Shown piece after piece: positions 1 to 7,841 of a stretch of DNA of 64,000 nt. A program made the translations under genes and the position numbers. Every line of letters begins with the position of its first letter. Position 1 is the stretch's first letter. Source of the DNA: Chryseobacterium sp. 39-10 (GTDB lineage Bacteria; Bacteroidota; Bacteroidia; Flavobacteriales; Weeksellaceae); assembly GCA_001898255.1 (NCBI GenBank), contig MKTK01000038.1, positions 437,229 to 501,228 of the forward strand, read 5' to 3'. Below the pieces are notes generated by a model. It searched no databases, had not been told where the DNA came from, and saw only the letters and a program-made list of their open reading frames with translations.

Positions 1-1367
1 AGCTGTAGTGAATCTTCATTCAGCCCGCAGAATTTTTCAATTTCTTTTGGGCCCATTTGTGCGTTATAATGGATATCATATTGAAGATACCTTTCTTGTT
101 GAATATTTCGCGCATTTAAAACCCTTCTTCTTATTTCATCGCTGGTTTCTCCCTTCCTTTTGTCGGCAAGCTGTTCAAATTCCACCTTTTGTACCTCAAT
201 ATGAATATCGATACGATCCAGAAGAGGTCCAGAGAGTTTATTCATGTACCGCTGCATCTCCATTTGTGAGGATGTATTGTTAGGATCGTCTGGGAAATAC
301 CCACTTGGGCTGGGGTTCATGCTGGCAATCAGCATAAAACTGGCAGGATAATTAACGGTAAACTTGGCCCTAGAAATCGTGACTTCTCGGTCTTCCAACG
401 GTTGGCGCATCACTTCCAGCACGGTTCTTTTGAACTCCGGCATTTCATCCAGAAAAAGTACGCCGTTGTGCGCCAGCGAAATTTCGCCGGGTTGTGGATA
501 ACTTCCTCCGCCAACCAACGCAACATCCGAAATGGTATGATGAGGACTACGAAAAGGGCGTACGGTCATCAGAGAAGTTTCAGCACCTATTTTTCCAGCC
601 ACAGAATGAATTTTTGTGGTTTCGAGCGCTTCCTTCAATGTTAATGGCGGCAAAATACTGGGAACTCTTTTCGCAAGCATGGTTTTTCCGCTTCCGGGTG
701 GGCCGATCAGGATAATATTGTGGCCACCAGCAGCGGCAACTTCCATGGCGCGCTTCGCTGTTTCCTGGCCTTTCACTTCCGAAAAATCATAGGAAAAAGT
801 GGTCATGCTTTCCTGGAATTCTTTGCGGGTGTCAATCTCTGTCCGTTCCAGTGGCACTCCTTCATTAAAAAAATCGATAACTTCTTTTATGTTTCCCACT
901 CCGTACACTTCAAGTTGATCCACAATGGCGGCCTCTCGAATATTCTGTTTGGGCAGAATAATTCCTTTAAAACCCTCTTCCCTTGCTTTAATCGCGATGG
1001 GTAAAACACCTTTGATGGGAAGCAAGCCACCATCCAGAGAAAGTTCTCCCATGATAATATACTCGGAAATATTTTCTGCTTGGATGAGTTGAGATGCAGC
1101 AAGTATACCGATGGCAATACTTAGATCGTAAGCAGAACCTTCTTTGCGCAAATCGGCAGGTGCCATGTTGATGGTTATTTTCTTGCCAGGAATTTTGAAT
1201 CCTTGGTTTTTCAGCGCAGCAGAAATTCTGTAGCTGCTTTCTTTAATCGCATTGTCGGGCAATCCTACCAAATGATAGCCAACTCCAGCTGTATCAACAT
1301 TAACTTCTATGGTGATGGTTTGTGCAGACACACCGTGAATAGCGCTGCCATAAATCTTAACTAACAT
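1..1367 (-). CDS. comM: YifB/ComM family Mg-chelatase-like AAA+ ATPase, 3' end cut by window edge
   Basis: Translating the minus strand from the ATG at 1367 gives about 455 residues without a stop to the window edge, against roughly 510 for the family, so only the C-terminal tail is missing. The N-terminus (MLVKIYGSAIHGVSAQTI) is the ChlI-like domain typical of YifB/ComM. The AAA+ core follows with Walker A GPPGSGKT, Walker B-like LFLDEMPEF, and the family segment MNPSPSGYFPDD. In ComM-positive bacteria this hexameric helicase promotes branch migration during natural transformation. Whether this strain is competent cannot be seen here. No partner gene is visible because the neighbour on this side lies outside the window. 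Confidence 0.93.
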   Translation of the reverse strand, partial: MLVKIYGSAIHGVSAQTITIEVNVDTAGVGYHLVGLPDNAIKESSYRISAALKNQGFKIPGKKITINMAPADLRKEGSAYDLSIAIGILAASQLIQAENISEYIIMGELSLDGGLLPIKGVLPIAIKAREEGFKGIILPKQNIREAAIVDQLEVYGVGNIKEVIDFFNEGVPLERTEIDTRKEFQESMTTFSYDFSEVKGQETAKRAMEVAAAGGHNIILIGPPGSGKTMLAKRVPSILPPLTLKEALETTKIHSVAGKIGAETSLMTVRPFRSPHHTISDVALVGGGSYPQPGEISLAHNGVLFLDEMPEFKRTVLEVMRQPLEDREVTISRAKFTVNYPASFMLIASMNPSPSGYFPDDPNNTSSQMEMQRYMNKLSGPLLDRIDIHIEVQKVEFEQLADKRKGETSDEIRRRVLNARNIQQERYLQYDIHYNAQMGPKEIEKFCGLNEDSLQ

Positions 1368-1529
1368 GGTTTGTGTTTTGAGTAAAGTTAGAAAATTTTC
1401 TGCAATCTTAAAATCACTTTACGGTCATGAGATATAAAGGATTTCGATGGTGTGAAGTTTTCTAATTATATAATATATTGATAAACAGTAGTTTATTTTT
1501 ACTTCATGCGTTTTGTACTGTTATCTTAC

Positions 1530-1545
1530 CGTGAAATCACCTTTT
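1530..1545 (+). promoter_or_regulatory. Repeated motif CGTGAAATCACCTTTT, copy 1
   Basis: These 16 bases recur exactly at 46918-46933, upstream of the interrupted threonine aldolase gene. The core GTGAAATCAC is itself an inverted repeat (GTGA/TCAC). Both copies lie in intergenic DNA and precede a TAnnTTTG element, here by about 66 bp. A transcription factor site is likely, but the factor is unknown. Confidence 0.4.
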
Positions 1546-1611
1546 GTTTTTGGGTGTAATCACGGAGAGAAAAAGGGTGAATCCACTATTATGCGCAGCA
1601 TATTACATTTG

Positions 1612-1619
1612 TAATTTTG
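1612..1619 (+). promoter_or_regulatory. -7 promoter element TAATTTTG for the protease gene
   Basis: It matches the Bacteroidota consensus TAnnTTTG and would give a leader of roughly 100 nt before the ATG at 1727. No good -33 TTTG lies about 19 bp upstream, which fits a promoter that needs an activator at the upstream palindromes. Confidence 0.45.
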
Positions 1620-1726
1620 CCCTGTGATTGGAATGCATTGAAAGTCAGAGATCAAATTCCATTATTCACCAACAGGGAAGCCGAAAACTGTAAAAAGAGT
1701 AAGCAAAACGAATAACCAAAATTAAA

Positions 1727-2839
1727 ATGGCCAAAGAAAAATTGGAACTTAAAGCGATTCAGGAATTAATCGCAAGTTCAGAAGCCAACTGGGAAGCTGG
1801 TATTACTACGGTATCGGAACTTACCGAACTTGAGAAAAAAAGAAAGCTCGGATATGTTCCGGGACCAGATGATGTGAGCTTGGAAGAGCAGGTGGAAGAA
1901 GGAGAAAGGGCTTTTGCTGCTTATGCTGCTACCGCCGCACTCTCTCGCGATGCATTTGGTGCACCCGCATCATTGGATTGGAGAAACAATAACGGAAACT
2001 TCGTCACGCCAGTGAAAAATCAGGGAAGTTGTGGGTCTTGCGTTGCCTTTGGAACCATTGCATCTGTGGAAAGCATGATTAAAATTGCACGGGGAGCAAA
2101 CTATCAGGTAGATCTTTCGGAAGCTCATCTCTTTTATTGCCATGCAAGATCAGAAGGAAGAACCTGCGCCAATGGATGGTGGCCAGATCGTGCCTTGTCT
2201 TTTTTCCAAAGTCAGGGGGTGACAGAGGATTCTTATTATCCCTATTCTGCGGGTGACCAAAACTGTACAGGTAAACTTGCGGGTTGGGACAGCCGTCTCA
2301 ACAAAATCACAGGATATTCTAAGATCAATGGAATTGTAGCGATGAAAGAGTACATCTCGACAAAAGGTCCTGTTGAGGCCTGTTTTGCAGTATATCAGGA
2401 TTTCTATAATTACAGGTCGGGGATTTACAGAAAGGTCTCTGGGTCTTTAGTTGGTGGCCATTGTGTTTGCATTGTAGGTTATGACACAGCAGGTGGATAC
2501 TGGATATGCAAAAACAGCTGGGGACCAGGATTTGGCGAAAGCGGATTCTTTAAAATAGCTTTTGGGCAATGCGGCATCGAAGAGCAGGTGTATGGAGCCA
2601 CAGGTATTGTGAACAATTACGATATTAGTGGAGTAAAAGTGCAAGGATTGTGGGCAATTAATGAGAACAGGAATGCATGGGTTTATTTGTCCGGTGGACA
2701 CGGTTGGAAGAAAATCGGGAATGCGAATGATGCTGCGTTTGTCAACATCCTTACGCAATTAGCATCAGCAAAAGCAACCAATTCCAATGTGAATGTGCAG
2801 CTGGTGAACAATATGATTCAAATTGTTTATGTATTTTAA
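1727..2839 (+). CDS. Papain-like (C1A) cysteine protease with pro-like N-terminus and extra C-terminal domain
   Basis: Residues about 82-295 form a papain fold. The oxyanion Gln99 and catalytic Cys105 sit in NQGSCGSC, His245 in VGGHCVCIVGYD, and Asn263 in CKNSWGPGFG. The residue after the catalytic Cys is Val106, where papain has Trp. The first ~80 residues are charged and helical and resemble a short propeptide. There is no signal peptide or lipobox, so the enzyme starts out in the cytosol. Residues about 302-370 form an extra domain with the pattern LWAINENRNAWV and a terminal YVF, and this domain recurs in the next gene. A chagasin-like inhibitor gene follows at 3411. Protease assignment is firm. 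The role is unknown; an exported effector or a stress-activated protease are both possible. Confidence 0.93.
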   Translation: MAKEKLELKAIQELIASSEANWEAGITTVSELTELEKKRKLGYVPGPDDVSLEEQVEEGERAFAAYAATAALSRDAFGAPASLDWRNNNGNFVTPVKNQGSCGSCVAFGTIASVESMIKIARGANYQVDLSEAHLFYCHARSEGRTCANGWWPDRALSFFQSQGVTEDSYYPYSAGDQNCTGKLAGWDSRLNKITGYSKINGIVAMKEYISTKGPVEACFAVYQDFYNYRSGIYRKVSGSLVGGHCVCIVGYDTAGGYWICKNSWGPGFGESGFFKIAFGQCGIEEQVYGATGIVNNYDISGVKVQGLWAINENRNAWVYLSGGHGWKKIGNANDAAFVNILTQLASAKATNSNVNVQLVNNMIQIVYVF

Positions 2840-2858
2840 ATCTGAAAAAGTAACGATC

Positions 2859-3263
2859 ATGAAAAAACCAGTAAAAACGCCTCCGCAATCAAAAGGCGAG
2901 GCCACATCAAAAACTGAAGGAGGAAGTGCTCCGTCAGTAGAGATTAATAACAATGAAAACGCATCACAATTTGGTGCAGACGCAGCTCCAATGCTAGATC
3001 CGCCTTCCGCAAGCAGTTCGTCCGAAGAGGCCTTCGGTGCAGGCGTGTGGAACAACGACAAGCGAATAAATGCATTATACTCCGCCAACGAAACCCGAAA
3101 TTCGTGGGTAGGGGTTGTCGGAGTTGGATGGGTGAAGTTAGCCAATACCGTTGATTCTGCCAATGAAGCATTTACTATCTTAGCATCATCCGCTAAGTTG
3201 AAAAATTCACCAGTGAATTACAACCTGGATGGTGGACTCATCACAGAGATGTATGTTTGGTAA
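2859..3263 (+). CDS. Small protein carrying the protease's C-terminal domain
   Basis: The ATG at 2859, 19 bp after the protease stop, is chosen because an upstream in-frame ATG at 2823 would lie inside the protease gene. The protein has 134 residues. Residues 1-60 are Ser/Pro/Asn-rich and probably disordered. Residues 62-134 align with the protease's last ~70 residues: LYSANETRNSWV against LWAINENRNAWV, then a GW motif and a terminal MYVW against VYVF. No catalytic domain, signal peptide or membrane segment is seen. It is probably co-transcribed with the protease. A role as binding partner, decoy or targeting subunit is inference from the shared domain. Confidence 0.8.
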   Translation: MKKPVKTPPQSKGEATSKTEGGSAPSVEINNNENASQFGADAAPMLDPPSASSSSEEAFGAGVWNNDKRINALYSANETRNSWVGVVGVGWVKLANTVDSANEAFTILASSAKLKNSPVNYNLDGGLITEMYVW

Positions 3264-3286
3264 ACATTCGTCTGATACTATATCCA

Positions 3287-3323
3287 AAATAGTTCTGCCA
3301 TGATACGCTTGGCAGAACTATTT
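3287..3323 (+). terminator. Perfect 14-bp hairpin between companion gene and inhibitor gene
   Basis: AAATAGTTCTGCCA at 3287-3300 pairs perfectly with 3310-3323 around a 9-nt loop. No T-run longer than three follows, so it may be a weak terminator or a processing hairpin that sets how much inhibitor is made relative to protease. Confidence 0.6.
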
Positions 3324-3410
3324 AGGCATGAAGATGAGGTAATTATTATTAATAAAAAGCCGATCAGTAAGTTAGCACAGAATTTGAACTGAAAATATAA
3401 ATAAGAACAA

Positions 3411-3716
3411 ATGAAAACAATCACTCAATCTCAGAACGGAAGCCGCATCAAAGTCAGTAAAGGTGATCATCTTCAGCTTAAATTAGATGAAAATGCAACC
3501 ACAGGTTATCGCTGGAAGCTGAATAGCTATAACAAAGACCATTTCAGTATTTCGGAAAAGGAGGGTCCTACCAATGATGAAGGCATTGGAGCGGCTCATG
3601 TGAAGATTTATGACATTACCATTCTTGCTGAAGGTTCAGCTGAACTCAGTTTATCATTACAAAATCAGTGGGAGCATGACACCTCCGAAACTTTTACAGT
3701 TTACTTTGAAAGCTGA
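3411..3716 (+). CDS. Chagasin-like (MEROPS I42) cysteine protease inhibitor
   Basis: The protein has 101 residues, the usual size of an I42 domain. The three inhibitory loops of the family can be placed: NATTGYRW at 28-35 (family NPTTGY), GIGAA at 58-62 (Gly-rich loop), and QNQWE at 84-88 (family RPW region, with Trp kept). There is no signal peptide, so it should act in the same compartment where the upstream papain-like protease is made. Chagasin-type inhibitors block papain-family enzymes, so the neighbouring protease is the obvious target. That pairing is inferred from position and family knowledge. Confidence 0.87.
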   Translation: MKTITQSQNGSRIKVSKGDHLQLKLDENATTGYRWKLNSYNKDHFSISEKEGPTNDEGIGAAHVKIYDITILAEGSAELSLSLQNQWEHDTSETFTVYFES

Positions 3717-3730
3717 GCATTAATCAGTGC

Positions 3731-5107
3731 TTAAATCTCCTCTAGCTTCACGGTGAAATGCCGCAAAATATTTGGCTCCCAAACGATTTGATATCCTTTT
3801 TCAATTGCACTTCTGCGGTCAAAAACATTTTTTACGGCAGCTGCAATATAATCCATGTGGTTTTGTGTATAGGTTTTCCTGGGAATTGCCAAACGAACCA
3901 GTTCTAGCTTTGGATATCGATTCTCCCGTGTCTTCGGATCACGATCTGCCAAAAGAGTTCCAATTTCTACACAACGAATTCCCGCCTCCTTATAAATTTC
4001 GTTGGCTAAAGTTTGTGCAGGGTATTCTTGTCTTTTAATTTTGGGCAAGAATCGAAGAGCGTCTATAAAAACGGCATGGCCACCAATGGGCTGCTGCACA
4101 GGAATTCCCAATTCCATCATTTGGTGACCGAGGTATTCAACCTGCGAAATTCGACTTTCAAGATAACCGAATTCTGTTGCTTCGTCTAAACCAACTGCCA
4201 GCGCTGCCATGTCTCTCCCTGCCATTCCGCCATAGGTAATGAAACCTTCAAATATTATGGTAAAATTAGAAGCTTCTCTATAAAGATGCTCATCTTTTAA
4301 TGCGATAAAACCACCTATATTTACCAATCCATCCTTTTTAGAACTCATCGTCATGCCAATTCCATACGAGAATACTTCTTTGGCGATCTCTTTAATGGTC
4401 CTGTTTTCCTGCCCTTTCTCTCGTGTTTTAATAAAATAGGCATTTTCTGCAAAACGAGCAGCATCAAAAATAATAGGTATCTCATACCGATCGGACAGTT
4501 CTTTTACTTGCCTGATGTTTTCCATGGAAACTGGTTGTCCGCCGGAAGAGTTGCATGTAATGGTCACTAGGCAAAATGGAATTTTTTCTTTTGGATAGGT
4601 TTGGTACACCTGCTCAAGTTTATCCAAATCAATATTTCCTTTAAAAGGATATAGGTTATCGATATCAAACGCTTCATCGACAGTGCAGTCTACGGCGTGT
4701 GCTTTTCGAAATTCAATGTGTCCTTTGGTGGTATCGAAATGGGAGTTTCCCGGAATAATGTTGCCTTCTTTCACCAAAACTGAAAACAATACGTTTTCGG
4801 CAGCTCGTCCCTGATGAGTGGGTAAAAGATAGGTGTAACCCGTGATTTTGTGTACGGTTTCTTGGAGCTGTTCAAAACTTTTAGATCCGGCATAGCTCTC
4901 GTCGCCAGTCATCATGGCCGCCCATTGTTTGTCGCTCATTGCACCGGTTCCGGAGTCGGTAAGAAGATCGATAAAAACTTGTGACGATTTTAAATTAAAT
5001 AAATTATAGTGCGCTTCTTTCAGCCATTGCTCTCTTTCAGCTCTGGTCGACTGGTGAATTTCTTCAGTCATTTTTATCCTAAACGGTTCTGCGTAGGGAA
5101 GTTTCAT
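3731..5107 (-). CDS. tnaA: Tryptophanase (L-tryptophan indole-lyase)
   Basis: This PLP enzyme splits L-tryptophan into indole, pyruvate and ammonia. It has 458 residues (E. coli TnaA 471). The PLP lysine is Lys258 in MSSKKDG. Two sites separate it from its close relative tyrosine phenol-lyase: HFDTTKGH (residues 123-130) has the Asp of tryptophanases, and IRCVEIG has Val380 and Ile382 where tyrosine phenol-lyase has Met and Arg. Some stretches (LTDSGTGAMSDKQWA) look more like tyrosine phenol-lyase, so the call rests on the specificity residues. No TnaC-like leader peptide or tryptophan permease gene is adjacent. Indole production is known in several Chryseobacterium and Elizabethkingia species. 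Confidence 0.88.
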   Translation of the reverse strand: MKLPYAEPFRIKMTEEIHQSTRAEREQWLKEAHYNLFNLKSSQVFIDLLTDSGTGAMSDKQWAAMMTGDESYAGSKSFEQLQETVHKITGYTYLLPTHQGRAAENVLFSVLVKEGNIIPGNSHFDTTKGHIEFRKAHAVDCTVDEAFDIDNLYPFKGNIDLDKLEQVYQTYPKEKIPFCLVTITCNSSGGQPVSMENIRQVKELSDRYEIPIIFDAARFAENAYFIKTREKGQENRTIKEIAKEVFSYGIGMTMSSKKDGLVNIGGFIALKDEHLYREASNFTIIFEGFITYGGMAGRDMAALAVGLDEATEFGYLESRISQVEYLGHQMMELGIPVQQPIGGHAVFIDALRFLPKIKRQEYPAQTLANEIYKEAGIRCVEIGTLLADRDPKTRENRYPKLELVRLAIPRKTYTQNHMDYIAAAVKNVFDRRSAIEKGYQIVWEPNILRHFTVKLEEI

Positions 5108-5207
5108 TTCTTAAATTTTTAAGGGTGTACGATGATTAACGAAAAAAACGAGCAGAAAAACTTTTGTTAAATGAAAAGAATGCTGCTAGACAGTTTATAT
5201 ACGTTCA

Positions 5208-5828
5208 TCATTCCGGGGCCTTAAAAACGTTGTCATCCGAATGAAAACCGGCAACGCCGCCACTTACTGCAAATTTCATGGCCTGTGCAGCACTTACATT
5301 GTCAAGGGAAACAATACTTTCTGCTAAAACAAAAACCACCCAACCGGAAACCGCATAGGAGTGTGGCAAATACACGGCGACATACTGTGGATAACCTACT
5401 GATGATAAATCACTTTGGGTTAAGAAACCTACGCGCCAAACCTCTGGCTCTACCGATGTTTTAATGAGGACGGGCCGGTTGAATTTTTTTTTGTCACCCA
5501 CAAAAGAAGTCATCACGTCTTTCAGCGAGGTATAAATGAATTTGATACCGGGAGTGTGTTCAAGAATGTAATCGAAACTGTCCACAATTACCCTTCCCAA
5601 AATGAATTTATTGCCAAGATAGCCAATGAGGGTCGTCGAGCAAATAACGATTAGGAAAGTGATGCCGGGATATGTTTTTTCGGAAACGGCAGGGATAATA
5701 TTATCGATGCTTGATACAATATACCAAATAATCCAAATGGTCAACGCAAAAGGCCCAAGAATAAGTAAGCCCTGGAAAAATGATTTTGCCAGCGTATTAA
5801 ATATTTGCTTAAAATGGGTTTCTTCCAT
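5208..5828 (-). CDS. DUF502 family membrane protein
   Basis: The 206-residue protein has two predicted membrane helices near residues 15-38 and 53-72. A soluble part follows with the DUF502 signature segments HTPGIKFIYTSLKDV, RPVLIKTS and YVAVYLPHSY. The family is widespread and its biochemical function is unknown. The gene lies 49 bp downstream of miaE on the same strand and may share its transcript. Confidence 0.85.
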   Translation of the reverse strand: MEETHFKQIFNTLAKSFFQGLLILGPFALTIWIIWYIVSSIDNIIPAVSEKTYPGITFLIVICSTTLIGYLGNKFILGRVIVDSFDYILEHTPGIKFIYTSLKDVMTSFVGDKKKFNRPVLIKTSVEPEVWRVGFLTQSDLSSVGYPQYVAVYLPHSYAVSGWVVFVLAESIVSLDNVSAAQAMKFAVSGGVAGFHSDDNVFKAPE

Positions 5829-5877
5829 AACGTTTTGCGATAAAATACATTATTCAAAGCTGGATACCGGACATTTA

Positions 5878-6459
5878 TTATCCGTGAATAGTCTCTTTTT
5901 TACCATAGGATTTAATGATCTCGGCTTCATATTCCAGCCATTCTTCCCAACGTTTGTTTACTTTTTCTGCGTTACCCAGTTGTCGAGCAAAACCGATGAA
6001 AGTGGTGTAGTGGTTGGCTTCGGAAATCATCAATTCTTTGTAGAAAGCTTTCAGTTCGTCGTCGGCTATGTTTTCGGTTAAAACCTTGAAGCGTTCGCAA
6101 CTTCGGGCTTCAATCATGGCTGCAAAAAGCATCTTATCAATAATTAAATCGTTTCGGTCTCCACCTTTTTGAATGAAATTAACCAGTTGGTTCACGTAGT
6201 CATCTTTTCGGGTTCGTCCGAAAGTGTAGCCTCGTCTTTTTATAATCTCGTGCACTTGATTAAAATGATCCAGTTCTTCTTGTGCAATGGCTAAAAGTTC
6301 GGTGACGATCTCTGGATATTCGGGCAACATCGTAATTAAACCAATTGCATTGGTAGCTGCCTTTTGTTCGCACCAAGCATGGTCGGTAAGAATTTCCTCA
6401 AGATTTCCTTCTGCAATATTGGCCCACCGCGGGTCAGTGAGCAGTTTTAGTTTAAACAT
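5878..6459 (-). CDS. miaE: tRNA-(ms2io6A)-hydroxylase MiaE
   Basis: MiaE is a non-haem di-iron monooxygenase that hydroxylates the isopentenyl group of ms2i6A37 in tRNA. The ATG at 6459 is preferred because MFKLKLLTDPRWA matches the usual family start; an upstream ATG at 6528 would add 23 unrelated residues. In the 193-residue protein the ferritin-like ligands are visible as Glu31 (CEQKA), Glu62-x-x-His65 (EELDH), Glu117 or Glu122 (IEARSCERF) and Glu147-x-x-His150 (SEANH). The gene acts alone in tRNA modification and needs MiaA and MiaB products encoded elsewhere. Confidence 0.9.
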   Translation of the reverse strand: MFKLKLLTDPRWANIAEGNLEEILTDHAWCEQKAATNAIGLITMLPEYPEIVTELLAIAQEELDHFNQVHEIIKRRGYTFGRTRKDDYVNQLVNFIQKGGDRNDLIIDKMLFAAMIEARSCERFKVLTENIADDELKAFYKELMISEANHYTTFIGFARQLGNAEKVNKRWEEWLEYEAEIIKSYGKKETIHG

Positions 6460-6581
6460 GTTTAAAAACTTTTTGTAAAAATAAACATTCTCCTTTAGTC
6501 CATCGTGCTCCTTAATTATTTTTAGCATTAAAACTTTTTGCTAGCTGCTTCGTCTCATTAAATGAGGCAGCAGTGTTTGAA

Positions 6582-7673
6582 CTACGGCAAAGCAGTTTTG
6601 TCCCGCAAAAATGATAGTACCTTCCAGCCAAGCGCGTCGATTCTTTTTGCCAGCTCCGCAATTATTACCGCAAGGATAATGTTAATCATAAAAATAACAA
6701 TCATCAAAATCCACCATTCCATTTTGTCTTTTAAAGGAACCACTATAAAATAAACCAATGACGAACTTACTCCCTGTGCAAAATAGTAAAAAATAGCGTT
6801 TTGGCCTACATATGTTAAAAAGTTATTTTTACTGATTTTCAGTCTATTGTATAATGAAAACAGGGTGAGCAATGAAAAGCAAGACCAAAAGATGTAAAGG
6901 AGTTTAGGCGGGAATTTGGCTTTGTTCATCGTCATCAAAATATCTTTTCCGAAATTCCACAATAGGAAAATAAGAATGGCTATTAGAATTCCGTAGAGTA
7001 TGGGAATCCACCTTTTCGGAATTTTTTTTCCTTTGAGTTCATGCGCCAACAAAAATAAACCCAAGTAAAAAGCAACATAGCCAACTTGCCCGCTCGGGTA
7101 ATACCAAGGGAAGAGATTGAAAACAATCGTTAAACCAAAACATAAGATAATAAAGCTGATGATATGTCTAGAGAAAAATCTTAAAATCAGGACACCAAAA
7201 ACAGTCAGTATAAAGTAAACTTTTAGATACCAGAAACTTCCCATTACAACAGGGAAAGTATCGCAATTGGTGTAAGAATGTATATACCAGTTTCCCAGGT
7301 TTTGCCATTGCGGATCAGTCGATATGTTTTGCGGAATGTATTTCCCGCCAAAAGTACTGTAGAAATCCTGCATCCACTGAAGTCCGAAAAAATTCAATCC
7401 AAACACCTTGAAAAAGTAATCCAGGAAGAACAAAAATGTCACAAAGATCATGTATGTAATTTGCAGCTTAAGTAGGCGATAAAATGTCTTTTCCACATTG
7501 GCGCCAGACGTTAAACCACTCAGCGCAAAAAAAAGAGGCACATCAATAAGCAGAGAGAGCACACGCCATTCGGTAGGAATATAGTATTGCCCCGACCAAA
7601 AAGCAGTGTGGATAAATATAATGGCCATGGTCGCAAAACCCTTGGCAAAATCGATGTAGAGATCTCTTTTCAT
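6582..7673 (-). CDS. Acyltransferase 3 family membrane protein
   Basis: The 363-residue protein has about ten hydrophobic segments and starts with RDLYIDFAKGFATMAIIFIH, the first-helix signature of OafA/WecH-type acyltransferases with the conserved His22. Such proteins move acyl groups, often acetyl, onto surface sugars or other cell-envelope molecules. The acceptor cannot be told from the sequence, and no glycan cluster is adjacent. Its position downstream of rplU's divergent promoter region and upstream of miaE shows no functional link. Confidence 0.82.
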   Translation of the reverse strand: MKRDLYIDFAKGFATMAIIFIHTAFWSGQYYIPTEWRVLSLLIDVPLFFALSGLTSGANVEKTFYRLLKLQITYMIFVTFLFFLDYFFKVFGLNFFGLQWMQDFYSTFGGKYIPQNISTDPQWQNLGNWYIHSYTNCDTFPVVMGSFWYLKVYFILTVFGVLILRFFSRHIISFIILCFGLTIVFNLFPWYYPSGQVGYVAFYLGLFLLAHELKGKKIPKRWIPILYGILIAILIFLLWNFGKDILMTMNKAKFPPKLLYIFWSCFSLLTLFSLYNRLKISKNNFLTYVGQNAIFYYFAQGVSSSLVYFIVVPLKDKMEWWILMIVIFMINIILAVIIAELAKRIDALGWKVLSFLRDKTALP

Positions 7674-7779
7674 AGCATGAGTTGGATGTTTTCAAAAGTA
7701 ATAAAAAAGACAAAGCGAGAAAGCAAGCTGTTTAAATTTGTGAGAGCTTTCGTTTTTAATAAAAAATTGTAGTTAACTA

Positions 7780-7809
7780 TTTGTATTACAGAAAAAAATT
7801 GTACTTTTG
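7780..7809 (+). promoter_or_regulatory. Promoter of rplU-rpmA
   Basis: TTTG at 7780-7783 and TACTTTTG at 7802-7809 are separated by 18 bp, close to the Bacteroidota sigma-factor consensus (TTTG, 17-21 bp, TAnnTTTG). The expected leader to the ATG at 7842 is about 27 nt. Confidence 0.8.
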
Positions 7810-7841
7810 CACCTCGAATTAACTAACAAAATTTATAAACA

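Larger units (their letters stand above)
1368..1726. other. 359-bp intergenic region with palindromic motif cluster
   Basis: No coding region is seen in this divergent gap between comM (minus) and the protease gene (plus). It holds a cluster of related half sites: TACCGTGAAATCACC at 1527-1541, GTAATCACGG at 1556-1565 (CCGTGA and TCACGG face each other), and GGTGAATCCAC at 1576-1586. A TAATTTTG promoter element follows at 1612-1619. The arrangement looks like a regulator-binding region for the downstream protease gene, which is inference. Confidence 0.5.

Noticed and set aside
3731-5107. Tyrosine phenol-lyase instead of tryptophanase
   Set aside because: The Asp in HFDTTKGH and the Val380/Ile382 pair match tryptophanase; the Met/Arg pair of tyrosine phenol-lyase is absent.
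5108-5207. A TnaC-like leader peptide upstream of tnaA
   Set aside because: No short frame with a Trp near its end and a plausible start was found in the 100-bp gap on the minus strand.
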